Below, one piece after another: positions 11,498 to 21,580 of a DNA stretch of 64,000 nucleotides (the stretch's first letter is position 1; the number at the start of each line of letters is the position of its first letter). The translations under genes and the position numbers were made by a program. Source of the stretch: Dastarcus helophoroides (taxonomy: Eukaryota; Arthropoda; Insecta; Coleoptera; Bothrideridae); NCBI GenBank assembly GCA_028583605.1, contig CM053326.1, positions 7,448,587-7,512,586 of the forward strand, in the 5' to 3' direction. Below the pieces are notes generated by a model. The model saw only the letters and a list, made by a program, of their open reading frames with translations, made no database searches and was not told where the DNA came from.

Positions 11498-11662
11498 AAG
11501 AAAAGAAAAAAATGAAAAGAGGAATATGAGGGAATATGCAAAAAACGAAAGAATGAAAAGGCCAATTTCAAAACATCAGAGCACGGTAACTCAGTATGTC
11601 CACCGTTCATTCTTTCGTTTTTTGCATATTCCTTCATATTCCTCTTTTCATTTTTTTTTCTT

Positions 11663-11707
11663 TGTTCCTGAAGAAGCCCCCTACGATGGTGGGCGAAACG
11701 TCGAACA
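11663..11707 (+). ncRNA. hammerhead-like ribozyme variant, right arm of C1
   Basis: The core is the same as in the left arm but in the opposite orientation: TGTTC, CTGAAGA plus A, GCCC...GGGC, GAAAC, GTC, GAACA. It lies about 85 nt before the one-sided tail. Confidence 0.5.
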
Positions 11708-11890
11708 CTTTTAATAGTTCTTTCACACGGTCCAATTCCGGAAGAAGTGTATCCTATACTGACTCTGGCCGTGGAAGCCTTTGTTATCATATTTTCAGTA
11801 TTATTCTGAACTCCATATTCATTGCAGATCATTTAACTATAAAAACTAGTGGAATGGAAAATTGTGTAACAACAAAGACAAAAATAATGT

Positions 11891-12915
11891 CTAAGAACTA
11901 TCACTTGGCTCAACTTTAACAGTCACTGCTGTTTCATTATCACTGTCACTATCTAGTTTATCATCCGGATCTTCTTCATTTTCGCTTTCATCTGTAGATT
12001 TCTCCTCTTTAAACAAGATCTTAAGGCTATTCTGTGGATCGGCAGCAACAATCGCGTTTTCCTCATCCGCTTCAGGTACTATTGAAGGTTTTTCATCATT
12101 GTCATTTAAAAAGTCAGAGCTAATGTATTCGGGCTGCTGATATTCATCTTTGGCGAAATTATGCGCGAACTGAGTCCTTGCTTCTCGAGGTAGATTATTA
12201 ATTTCCTTAAAAGTATCATAGAATTCGGGATGACGCGATCGCATATGCTTATAGAGCATTTTATTCACTGTAAATTTCCTGTCACATATGCTACATCCGA
12301 ATGGTTTATCACCAGTGTGGATTCTTCGGTGTTCCTTTACTGTTGTACTATGTGCGAAACACCTCCCGCAGATGTCGCACGAATAGGGTTTTTCCCCAGT
12401 GTGAATTCGTATATGTCTATTCATATTTTCCAAAGTAAGGAACCCCTTATTGCATATATGGCAAACAAAGGGTTTTATCCCAGTATGCGTTAGTATGTGT
12501 CGTTTTAGATTCTGCGAGGTTGCAAACGGTCTCCCGCATTCCTCACAGCTGTATGGTCTGTAGCCTGTGTGTGAATTCTCATGTCTTCGCAGCTGGCTGG
12601 ACGTAACAAAAGCCTTTTCACAAACACTGCACTGGTAAGGTCGTAATCCGGTGTGTATTTTCTGGTGGCTTTGTAAATAGAACAGACTTTTGTAACTCTT
12701 TCCGCAAACGTGACAATGAAACGGATCCTTCTGGCTTGAATGCGTCTGCATGTGTCCATAGAGTTGCTTACTTGTTTTCATAACTTTTTTACATATTGGG
12801 CATCTTACGCATCTCTTTCGAACGTGACCTTCGTCGTGGGATTTTAGGTGTTTTCTTAGCCTCGCCTTCGTTTTAAAAGCACTGTGGCATTGTTCACAAT
12901 TAAATGGTCTATCAC
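11891..12915 (-). CDS. C2H2 zinc-finger protein, exon 2 (C-terminal, fingers 5-12)
   Basis: This is the last coding exon of a nuclear, probably DNA-binding C2H2 protein. The acceptor is a T-run followed by AG at 12916-12917. The first two exon bases complete a Gly codon begun in exon 1, giving the linker H-S-G-D-R-P-F between fingers 4 and 5. Exon 2 encodes eight fingers in a row. They are FNCEQC..., VRCPIC..., FHCHVC..., YQCSVC..., YSCEEC..., FVCHIC..., YSCDIC... and FGCSIC...; the last has four residues between its histidines. Linkers are of TGEKP type or close variants. An acidic tail (EENEEDPDD-like) and a final VKVEP SUMO-type motif precede the stop at 11891-11893. An upstream in-frame extension to 13048 is intron translation. 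Together with exon 1 the CDS is 1872 bases, 623 residues. The orthologue is not recognised. Confidence 0.9.
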
Positions 12916-13739
12916 CTAAAAAAAAGAAACCTAAATTACAAATTGACGTTTTTAAACATTTTTTGTAAACAATTACAAATGATAAATAGATTTCTAAAAG
13001 CATTAGGACTGTATAAACAAATGCATTTTGTAATTTTCGGTTTTTCACATTATTTGCATTTTTTGTTGATTTTCGGAGACAAATGCTTTTTTATATCGAT
13101 AAGCCTTTCGTTAATTATTTGCTGAAAAATGTTTTTCAAAACTGCTGACTTCAATTCGAAATTTTCAATTTCTTTGGGCTCGCATTCAAATAGAAATCCC
13201 TGTAAAAGAGGTTAAAGTCAGAAACACAAAAAAGGACTTTAAATCCGGCGGTTTAAAAAAAATCTATATTACCAAGAAAATTTAACCCATTAACAAAAGT
13301 ACATACTTTAAACTTTTTATAAAAATTTTGAAGTTTCAAATAAAATTATGAAAAAAAAGTCGAATATTCAAGTTGAAGTAAAAATGGCAGGATTGAAGGG
13401 GAAATTCTGAAAATAACGTTTACTTAAATATCAAGTTCTTTTTCGAAATTTTGACTTTTTTTTTTAATTAAATTTGAAATTTCTATTCATTTTAATTTTC
13501 GAAAAAACAATCGAAATTTCAAGGGACTAAAGTTTTATAAAAACTTTTAATTTTGACTCTAAATTTAAGAAAAATATATATTAACTAAAAATTCTGAAAG
13601 TTTAAAATTTTCGAGCAACTTTAATAAAAATTCATGAAATTAAATTATTTAATTTTTAAACAAAAAACAAATTTTGAATTTTTCAGGGAAATTTCAAAAT
13701 AAATTGAATATACGAGTTTGCAGTCAAAATTTTTAGATT

Positions 13740-14605
13740 AAACCAGAATTATTTTTTACATACATTTCGACAAATTTTTTCTAAATTTTAATTTCCAACT
13801 TCCTACTTGAAACCAAAACTTGCAAAAAGGAAACCCAATTTAGTTAAAAAAAAATCTTAACTTCAACCTCGAAACCTCCTACTTATTTTATTAGAAATTT
13901 TGAAGATTTATGCAAAAAAATATTCGAATTTCTATTAAAATTTGGGGTAAGCGCTTTGATTTTAAATTAATATTAAATATTTCATTAACTGAAATATAAA
14001 CATTTGGTGTTAAAGCTTAAATTTGTGTTTACAAAAGCTCCTAACAGCTCTATGAACAGGTTCATCGCATCACAAATTGCCGCCTGGGATAAACGCCATC
14101 AAAACTTAAAGAAAAAATGCCCAGCTCTAACTCATATTTTAAGAAAAAATTCGAAATTCCAATATTTAACTCGACAATTCGAAATAAAACTACAAATTAA
14201 AGTTTAACTCAAAGAAAAGTACAAATAATGTAACATATATATTTTTATTTTTTTGGTGGAACGGACTGGCCCTTGGTTATCTTCAAAAAATGAAATACAA
14301 ATCCTGTCCCCTGAAACCAAGAAAGATTAAAAAGCACAACTAACGCAGCTCTAACGCGTTTCGATAGCCAAGCTATCATCTTCAGAGAGATACAGTATTT
14401 CACTTTTTTAATGTAACATAAAAAAAGACTATTTTCGAGTAAAAATAAAGACATTTCGGGTGGCGAATATCGAAATTTAAAAAAAATGAAATTTTTAGAA
14501 TATTTTAAGCGAAAAGCAATAATTTTTAAACACAAAATTTGGAGCAAACTCGAAATTATCAAAAACAATTCTGGTTTACAATCTACATTTTAGGAAACAG
14601 AAAAA
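13740..14605. repeat. ~870-bp duplicated unit, copy 2 (intronic)
   Basis: Near-identical partner of 9975..10845, including the family-B insertion. Homology starts at the ATTATTTTTTACATACATTT block and ends after TTTACAATCTACATTTTAGG. Beyond that the two copies diverge abruptly. Confidence 0.85.
14250..14400 (-). mobile_element. Penelope-like element family B, copy B2, with hammerhead-like core
   Basis: The core at 14349..14389 on the minus strand is the best of family B. It reads stem I CTCT/AGAG, CTGAAGA, extra T, stem II GATAG/CTATC with loop CTTGG, GAAA, a minimal ACG/CGT stem III, then TT before AGAG. The tail GGTGGAACGGACTGG marks the 3' side at about 14254. Confidence 0.6.
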
Positions 14606-15002
14606 TTGGATTTGTAAAAAAATCTTAATTTCCCAAAAACTTCAAATTTATATAAAAAAATCTAGTTGTTGAAAGATTGAAAAAGTGGACAAATTTAGAT
14701 AGATTTGAAAAAATCGAAATTTTCGAAGGTCGAAATTTTTGCAGTACTAATTTTCAAAAAAAGCAAAACTTGGAAAAGTCAATATTTTCAAATAAAATTA
14801 TTTTCCAAAAAATTTAAAATTTTTTAAAAAACCGAATCGTCGAAACAACTGAGATTTTTGAAAAAAAAGGATTAAATCTTCAAGAAATGTCAATTTCGAC
14901 GTTGAAAAATTCAAAATTTTGAAAAGCAAATAGATTTTGAGAAATTGAAATTTTCAAAAAGTCGTAGTTTTTAAACGAAGTCGAAAATTGAAAATAAAGT
15001 AG

Positions 15003-15267
15003 CAAGATTTTCGAGGCATACAAGACAGCAAATTCCTGTGCGGTCCAGCTTGACACAGTGAGGACATCTGTCTACGGAGACTCTTTTTTCTATAGAATTT
15101 CCAAGCTATGAAACTCGTTACCGAAAGAAATTCTCCCCAAAAATTACAACCTATCCTTGTTTAAGAAGACAGTTCATCGCCATCTAACCTTGTTTCCGCC
15201 ACCTACTTGCAGTGCTTTGAAGGCATAATGGGGTTGCCCTTTGCGAGTAGATTAAACTTAAAAAAAA
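15003..15267 (+). mobile_element. LINE family L1w, copy 3, 3'-end fragment
   Basis: This severely 5'-truncated copy has only the last ~60 codons of ORF2 (TTCGAGGCATACAAGACAGC on) and the 3' UTR. It ends with GGGGTTGCCCTTTGCGAG and an A-run. It is homologous to 8460-8732. Confidence 0.8.
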
Positions 15268-15792
15268 TGATATTAAAAAAAAATTTAATTTTCAAAAAAA
15301 GTCGAAAATTTGATAACATTCGTAATTCTTTAAAGAAATGAAGTTTTGCAAGACTTAAAAATATCAAAAAAGATATTCTGAAAAAATATCGAGATTAGAA
15401 AAAAACGGAAACCATCAAAAAAGCGGAATTTTTTTGAAAAGTCCTTATGATCAAAAAAAATTGAAGCTTTGAAAAGAACCTTAAGATTTCCAAAAAAAGT
15501 CGAAATTTTGAATAAAAAGTGGAAATATTTAAAAAGTTTAAATTTTAGAAAAAGGTGAAAATTTGAAAAAAAATTGAATGGTCAAACTTTCAAAAAAGCT
15601 ACCAAAAGTTTTTAAAAAATTCGAAATTTTGAAAAAATAGTAGAAAATTTCAAAAGGAGAGATTAAAAAAAAATGGAAAAATAATCGAAAGTTTCAAAAA
15701 AAGAGATTAGAAAAAATCAAAATTTTCACAAAAATTGAATTTTTTAAATAACCTATTTCATAACCGATTTTTTTTAAAAAGTCCTTACTGAT

Positions 15793-16222
15793 TGTTGGAA
15801 ATCACGTTCAAAACGTGAGAGCAAAAATCTATCGGTACTTATTTTAAAGTAAAATATTAGACACCCTCGAATGCTTTATGAGTTTCGCTGTATCTTTTAC
15901 GAAGTGAAATCTGATACGGGTACTTCAACTTATTTGGAACACTCTTAGGTGGATGATTAATTCTAAGAACGCTGGTCAGTCCCTTTTCTGAATATAGGTT
16001 TTAAGGGATTAACATTGACATGTATATTAGCACTGTATCATGAAATATACCAGATGTATTTGGAAATATTACGAAAAGATTCCTTTTCGACTATGAAGTT
16101 GAGATTATAATTTCGTCGCGACAACACACACCTTCCGAGACCTCTTGAATAAATAAAGTCTCGATAATTAAAGTGTGGTGTTTTATTGAACTAAATAGTT
16201 CATACACACCCCATTTCCAATA
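15793..16222 (+). mobile_element. Copia-like solo LTR (430 bp)
   Basis: The ends are TGTTGGAAAT and ATTTCCAATA, a near-perfect inverted pair typical of Copia-type LTRs. They are flanked by the 5-bp target duplication CTGAT at 15788-15792 and 16223-16227. An AATAAA signal (GAATAAATAAAG) and a T-rich stretch lie near the 3' end, as in an LTR R region. No internal gag-pol sequence is present, so it is a solo LTR left by LTR-LTR recombination. The uninterrupted sister sequence is at 17354-17385. Confidence 0.85.
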
Positions 16223-16781
16223 CTGATCAAAAAAAAATTGAAGCTATGAAAAGTATTTAAAAAAACCTTAAGATTTAAAACCTTAACATTCAAATAAAAA
16301 TTGGAAATATCCAAAAAAGGCTTAAATTTTAGAAAAAGGTGAAAATCTGAAAAAAAAAATTGAAAGTTTAAATTTTCGAAAAAGGTACTAAATGTTTTTC
16401 AGAAAGTCGAAATTTTGAAAAAATAGTCGAAAATTTCAAAAGGAGAGATTAGAAAAAAATGCAAATTTTCAAAAAATTCGAATTTTTTAGGTAACCTATG
16501 TACTAAGTAATTAAAAGAAAACTGACAATCCGAGATTTTCAAAAAAATTTGAAAAAGCCACAATTTTAAAAAGTTTAAATTTTAGAAAAAAAAGAAAATT
16601 AAAAAAAGTCCAAAGTTAAAATTTTCAAAACAGGGTAAATATTAAAAAAAAAACAACTTCGAAGGAGTTCGCAATTAATAAAGTAGGAATTTTAAAAAAT
16701 ATTGGAAAAAAGGCCACATTTTGCAAAAAATATCGAAAAGAAAATGGTAATTTTTAAAAAATGTATAACTTTTGAAGTCAT

Positions 16782-16824
16782 TCTTCGTGGTAGACCCTTA
16801 TTGACCGGAAATATTGTTTTTTTT
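16782..16824 (-). mobile_element. Penelope-like family A, 43-bp mini insertion (tail only)
   Basis: The 43 bases are essentially the one-sided tail of family A (GTAGACCCTTATTGACCGG on the plus strand) plus an A/T run. They are flanked by AAGTCAT at 16775-16781 and 16825-16831. The sister satellite unit near 17907-17920 has the uninterrupted AAGTCAT site. Confidence 0.7.
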
Positions 16825-18216
16825 AAGTCATATTAAAAAAATTTGAAACAAATTCGAGATTTTCAAAAAAAAGTCGAAAATTTGGGCAAAATGTCGAAAT
16901 TTTTCAGAAAAGAAATTTTGAAAAATATCAAAATTTTGAGAAAAAGTAAACAGTTTCTAAATTGGTTTGGAAAAAAGTTCTAATTTTGAAATATTCGCAA
17001 CCTTTCAAAAATCTCTGCATTAAAAAAAATGAGTTCAAAAAAACCAAAATCTTGTAAGTCAAATTTAAAAAGAAGCCGAAATTTCAAAAAAAAAGTGCAA
17101 CTTTGGAATATCGTAATTTGCAATCGAGTTGAAATATTAAAACAAGCGAATTTTTTTTATATGTAGAATTTTTTTAAAAGAGCCAAATAGTGAAGAAAAA
17201 ATAAAACTCTTCAAAAAATTTACATTTTCAAAGAAGCCGAAAGTCTGTAAAAAATAGAAATTTTCAAAAAGTCAAAATTTGTAAAAAGCTACAAAACATC
17301 GAGATTAGAAAAAAATGAAAATTATCAAAAAAGCAGATTTATTTGGAAAAGTCCTTACTGATCAAAAAAAATTGAAGCTATGAAGAGAACCCAAAGATTT
17401 TGAAAAAAGTCGAAATTTTGAATAAAGTGGTGTAATTTTTAGAAAAAGGTGAAAATTAAAAAAACAAAAATTTTAATTTTCAAAAAAAGGTACTAAATGT
17501 ATTTAAAAAGGCTAAATGTTGAAAAAAAAATTCCTTAACTTTTAAAAAAGTCGAAATTTGAAAAAAATAATCGAACATTTCAAAAAGAGAGATTACAAAA
17601 ATAGAAATGTTTAAAAAAATCGAATTTTTTAAGTAACCTATGTACTAAGTAATTAAAAGAAAACTAAATATCCAAAACATTCAAAAAAATTTTGAAAGTT
17701 ACAATTTTCAAAAAAGTGTAAATTTTAGGAAAATGCGAAAATTTAAAAAAAAATTAAAATTTTCAAAACAGGGTAAAGATTTTTTTAAAAAGAAACAACT
17801 TCGAAGGAGTTCGCAATTAATAAAGTCGGAATTTTAAAAAATATTGGAAAGGCCACATTTTGCAAAAAATATTGAAAAAAAAGAAATTTTTAAAAAATTT
17901 GTAATTTTTGAAGTCATATTAAAAAAAAAATTTGGAAACAAATTCGAAATTTTCAAAAAAAATAGTAAATTTGAAGAAAACGTCGAAATTTTCATGAAAG
18001 AAATTTTAAAAAATATCAAAATTTTGAGAAAAAGTAGACACTTTTAAAAAAGTCCAAATTCGTTCGGAAAAATGTCCTAATTTTGAAATGAATCTGAAAT
18101 TATGAAATATTCGCACCTTCCAAAAATCTCGCTATTTAAAAAAAAATGAGTTTAAAAAACCTTGTAAGTCAAATTTAAAAATAAGCAGAAATTAAAAAAA
18201 AGTGCAAGTTTGGAAT

Positions 18217-18411
18217 TTTGGTGGAACGGACTGGTCCTTGGATATCTTCAAAAATTGAAATACAAATCTTGTCACCTGAAACCAAGAAAGATTAAAAAAC
18301 ACATCAAAGGTTGCGTTTCGACAGCCAAGCTATCATCTTCAGAGAGATACTAGAGCAAACTTTGTTGTGTTTTTAAATCTTTCTTGTTTTCAGGGGACAA
18401 GATTTGTATTT
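18217..18411 (-). mobile_element. Penelope-like element family B, copy B3 (foldback, 195 bp)
   Basis: Inverted arms start at the GAAATACAAATCTTGTC block. The left side alone carries the ~40-nt tail with GGTGGAACGGACTGGTCC. It is flanked by CAAGTTTGGAAT (18205-18216) and CAACTTTGGAAT (18412-18423), a 12-bp duplication with one mismatch. The matching empty site is in the sister unit near 17098. The hammerhead-like core (18308..18347, minus) has lost the stem-I partner, so it is probably inactive. Confidence 0.7.
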
Positions 18412-18780
18412 CAACTTTGGAATGTCGAAATTTTGCAATCAAGTTGAAATATTAAAACAAGCGAAATATTTTTTTTATGAAGATTTTTTTTTAAAAAGCA
18501 AGTAGTGAAGAAAAAATCCACTCCTTCAAAAATCTTACAGTTTTAAAGAAGTCGAAAGTCTGAAGAAAATCGAAATTTTCAAAAAGTCAAAATTTGTACA
18601 AAGCCGCTACTTTTCGAAAAATCTTAATTCTGACAAAGTTAAAATTTTGATAAATTAAAACATTTGAAAAAGTTGACATTTTGGAAAAAAAAATTCTGAA
18701 AAAGTAGAAATTTCAAATAAATCGAATTTTAAAAAGGCGAAACGGCAAAAATATTCGAATTTTGAGGAGTACTCAATATT

Positions 18781-19929
18781 AACAAAAAAAGTCGAAATGA
18801 GAGGTATTCAAATGAAAAAATCATCTATTTTTGATCGATTTTTTGTTAGAAGCAGACTTCTTCCATCTTTAATGTTTTGTGAATGCACAGAAAATAGTTT
18901 TGTTTCTTTCCTTAACAAAACCTTATTTGTAATTAAATATGTCATATTGGTGATAGGGTTTCCAGCTCTCCAGGTTTAATACGGAGTCTCTGAGTTCAGC
19001 GAAGTATCTCCAGGCTCCGGGTGTAACCGAATATTACTCCAAGTTGATCACTTTGAAGGTAAAGAGATTTTTCTATTTTTTAATCATCAATCTGCAACTT
19101 TTCCTATACGTTTTTAATGTGCGCCTGTGCTGCCACAGGTAGCAACCCTAATTGATGATCGAAATTAATGTCACTATAATATCAGTGAAGTTTATACTCT
19201 GACACTTGCCAGTGGACTGTTATATCAGTTTTCATGTCTTCATCCACTCCAGTCTGTTACTTTAATTATGTCATAGTTGAGAAAAATATATTTTCAATGA
19301 CACAGAGGGCTGCAAATGGCGATCGTAAACACTTGAACAGTGACCAGATAAATTAACCAGCGGATTCAAGACTTTAAATGGAAGATGCCTGAACACCCTG
19401 TTGCCCCTTATGATCTCTTTAATCTTTTAACTACAGATATATTTTCACAAAAGCGTTCATCGAAGCCAAATATAAAATCTGGAGAAATAACTAAATGCAT
19501 TTTTAATAGGAACTAAATGTGATATAATTTTATGAGAGAACCGTCAATAAGTGACCTTCTTGGGTTAATTTGTTAAATTGCTTACTGACGACACTTGTAC
19601 CTCAAAAAAGATTTGTTGCAACACACAGTCTATTGACAGTCGCAGTAAAAGTGTTAAGCCCCTCGTAGGCAGCCACACCCCACTGATTGGGAAGCCTTGC
19701 TCTAGACTATTAATGCCTATTATTTTGCAGAATTCCAATAGTCAATACACTGGAAGGCAATCACCTCCTATGATGAGGGAAAGGGGTTAGGCAACTCATA
19801 ATTAAACGACTTTTGACAACTTTGAAAGAATATAACTGCAAACTAAAAATCTCCTGAAGTCAAGTGTAGTCAGTAAAATTTGCGTACTCTACACAGCTTC
19901 TAAAATCATAACCCATATAAAATTCAAAC
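18781..19929. other. 5' part of the zinc-finger intron, no gene seen
   Basis: This part is less repetitive than the rest of the intron. Small ORFs at 18797-18979 and 19578-19790 show no domain. I see no repeat boundary. Confidence 0.45.
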
Positions 19930-20776
19930 CTGAGTGGGTCTTGAGATGATCCTCCAGATGGGCAAATTGAGTAAATTTCCTACTACAAGTATCACATTCA
20001 AACCTCCTTTCCCCTGTATGAGTTCGTTTGTGTTTACTTAAATTGCCATTGATCGAAAACCGTTTACCACAATCAGGACATTCAAACGGCTTTTCTCCAG
20101 TATGTTTCCTCATGTGAACAGTAAGTTGTGTATTGTCCTTAAAAATCTTGCCACAGGCGCAACAACCATAATTTTTACCAGGCACTCGACTTCTCTGGTG
20201 TGATGCTAATTCTTTCACTGTTTTGTAATCTACTTTACATACACTACAACGAAAAGGGCTGTATTTATCCTCATCTTTATTATTTATTTCGTGCTCTTCA
20301 GTTTTGGCTTCTTTCTTCATATTAGAGTTTTCCAGTAAGGCTTCTGATGGAGTTTTGTTCAGCATCGACTTATTTGGAGTTGGATTTATTTCATTCTCTT
20401 CAGTTTGCGCTTCTTTCTTCATGTTAGAATTTTCCAATAATGCTTCAGATTTAGTTTTAATGGACATTGATGAGTTATTTGAAGAGGGTTCAATATTGTT
20501 CGAAATTGTAGGGTTATTTGGAATAGAAAATGGATTTAAAACGTTTTGTGAGTCGTTTGGTTCACTTTTAACAACACCATCCACGGGATGTATTGCACCT
20601 GAGTGTTCAGTCGAGTTATTGCTTCCATTAACTAGTTCATCCTTAGGTTCCTTCTTTACAAGTAAGGCAGAATCTGACATCAAATTATCCACGGCTGCAT
20701 TTTCTTCGCTTTGGTAATCTAACGGTTCCATTTTCACTTTAAAATCGTGACAATTCAAATCGATTTTGTATTCCAT
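19930..20776 (-). CDS. C2H2 zinc-finger protein, exon 1 (N-terminal, fingers 1-4)
   Basis: This is the first coding exon of the gene continued at 11891..12915. The start ATG at 20776 has a purine at -3 and G at +4. The first ~170 residues are acidic and low in structure, with SUMO-type motifs VKMEP, VKKEP and VKSEP. A tandem duplication of about 35 residues centres on SEALLENSNMKKEA, present twice. Finger 1 (FRCSVC...H) lacks a proper second histidine. Fingers 2-4 (YGCCACGKIF, FECPDCGKRF, FECDTCSRKF) are canonical with TGEKPF and TGERRF linkers. There is no ZAD or BTB domain. The exon ends after one base of a Gly codon at donor CAG|GTTTGA; the ORF beyond (GLNFIW...) is intron read-through. 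The product is likely a nuclear transcription regulator whose target is unknown. Confidence 0.9.
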
Positions 20777-21391
20777 TTCAACTGAAGACTTAACCTCAAA
20801 ATAAGAAAGGTTGGAAAATTAAACGTAACAGCTTTTTAAAATGAACTGTTGTCAAACATAAGTAAAGGTATTACTATGGCATTGATAATACGATAAATTA
20901 TTGATAACGAAACGAAAAAGTAGCAGTTAATTAAGGTGATGTTTTGTATTTCATTTTTTACGTTGTGTTGATGACGTTTGTCTATGACTTTTGACAGAAC
21001 TTTGATCATCAAAGGCACAGAATCATCAAATAAAACCACAAAACGAATAAGTTAAGAAAGACAGGTTATACTAAAGCGAGAATAACAAAATGACAGAAGT
21101 GATTGGCAAATAGGTCAATGGTAATTTCAAATTTATGGTATATTGAAAAACAAGCGTCAAACATTCTGTCAAAGGAAAGGATTGCAGACCTATAAATGAC
21201 GAAATATTTCTAAATTCTAGTAATTTTTAGTTTATATAATAGGGAGTTGCATGACCTGCATTTTTCAAAAATACAGTCTTATTAGGTCATACGTAGCAAA
21301 TCAATTAACAGCAATATATATGTTTTGTGGATGAAACATTATTGCGCATGTGTCAATTCGAATCGCTGCGAGCAGATTAAAAACCTTAGAT
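20777..21391 (-). promoter_or_regulatory. 5' flank / presumed promoter region of the zinc-finger gene
   Basis: This is the AT-rich region upstream of the start codon. A T-C-A-G just before the ATG context (minus-strand TCTTCAG|TTGAAATGG) could be an acceptor of a 5'-UTR intron. I cannot place the transcription start. P-element sequences begin 616 bp upstream of the ATG. Confidence 0.3.
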
Positions 21392-21580
21392 TAGAGACTA
21401 TACAGGAAAAGACAATTTACTAAATAGAAGAAACAAGAAGTGTGTTCGTAGCGCCCCGAAGTGCGGAAGAATGAACTAATATAGCATTGCTTCTCACTCC
21501 ATGACATTACAATTAATGATATTATGCTCTCACTCCCTCTGCAATACAACGCAACACGATTGACGCAGATTCGTTATTCC
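21392..21580 (+). mobile_element. P-element left-end fragment
   Basis: Its 189 bases align with the left end of the P element at 30173..30361 (GAGACTATACAGGAAAAGAC to GACGCAGATTCGTTATTCC). It stops exactly where the reversed right end of another copy begins at 21581. Confidence 0.75.

Larger units (their letters stand above)
11404..11789 (+). mobile_element. Penelope-like element family C, copy C1 (foldback, 386 bp)
   Basis: The element is flanked by a 14-bp direct duplication, TATTTTCAGTATTA, at 11390-11403 and 11790-11803. Its arms (about 11404-11577 and 11605-11758) are inverted complements. The right side carries an extra tail (CTCTGGCCGTGGAAGCC and following, about 30 nt) absent from the left, the same plan as family A. 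Each arm holds a hammerhead-like core. It has no ORF worth keeping; the apparent ORFs are arm translations. It sits about 100 bp past the stop codon of the zinc-finger gene and may lie in its 3' UTR. Confidence 0.7.
14606..18780 (+). repeat. A-rich satellite with ~1.14-kb direct repeats
   Basis: The stretch is built of AAAGTCGAAATTT-like words and interrupted by several insertions. Two units of about 1.14 kb can be aligned, from the CTGATCAAAAAAAATTGAAG block at 16223 and from the one at 17358. A third start block near 15445 suggests an earlier unit. Landmarks such as CTTCGAAGGAGTTCGCAATT recur at about 16659 and 17799. Comparing units identifies the LTR, A and B insertions as later events with empty sites in the sister unit. 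Confidence 0.75.
12916..19929 (-). other. 7,014-bp phase-1 intron of the zinc-finger gene
   Basis: The donor is CAG|GTTTGA on the minus strand at 19929 and the acceptor is TTTTTTTTAG at 12916. The two exon ends restore an exact finger linker, which is strong evidence for this splice. The intron is filled by repeats: duplicated unit copy 2, LINE copy 3, a solo LTR, family A and B insertions, and 1.14-kb A-rich satellite units. No other gene is seen in it. Confidence 0.85.

Noticed and set aside
12918..13048. In-frame extension of zinc-finger exon 2 with its own Met
   Set aside because: Hydrophobic, composition-driven; lies upstream of a good splice acceptor that restores a finger linker to exon 1.
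20304..20717. 137-codon plus-strand ORF
   Set aside because: Antisense shadow of the zinc-finger exon 1, including its duplication.
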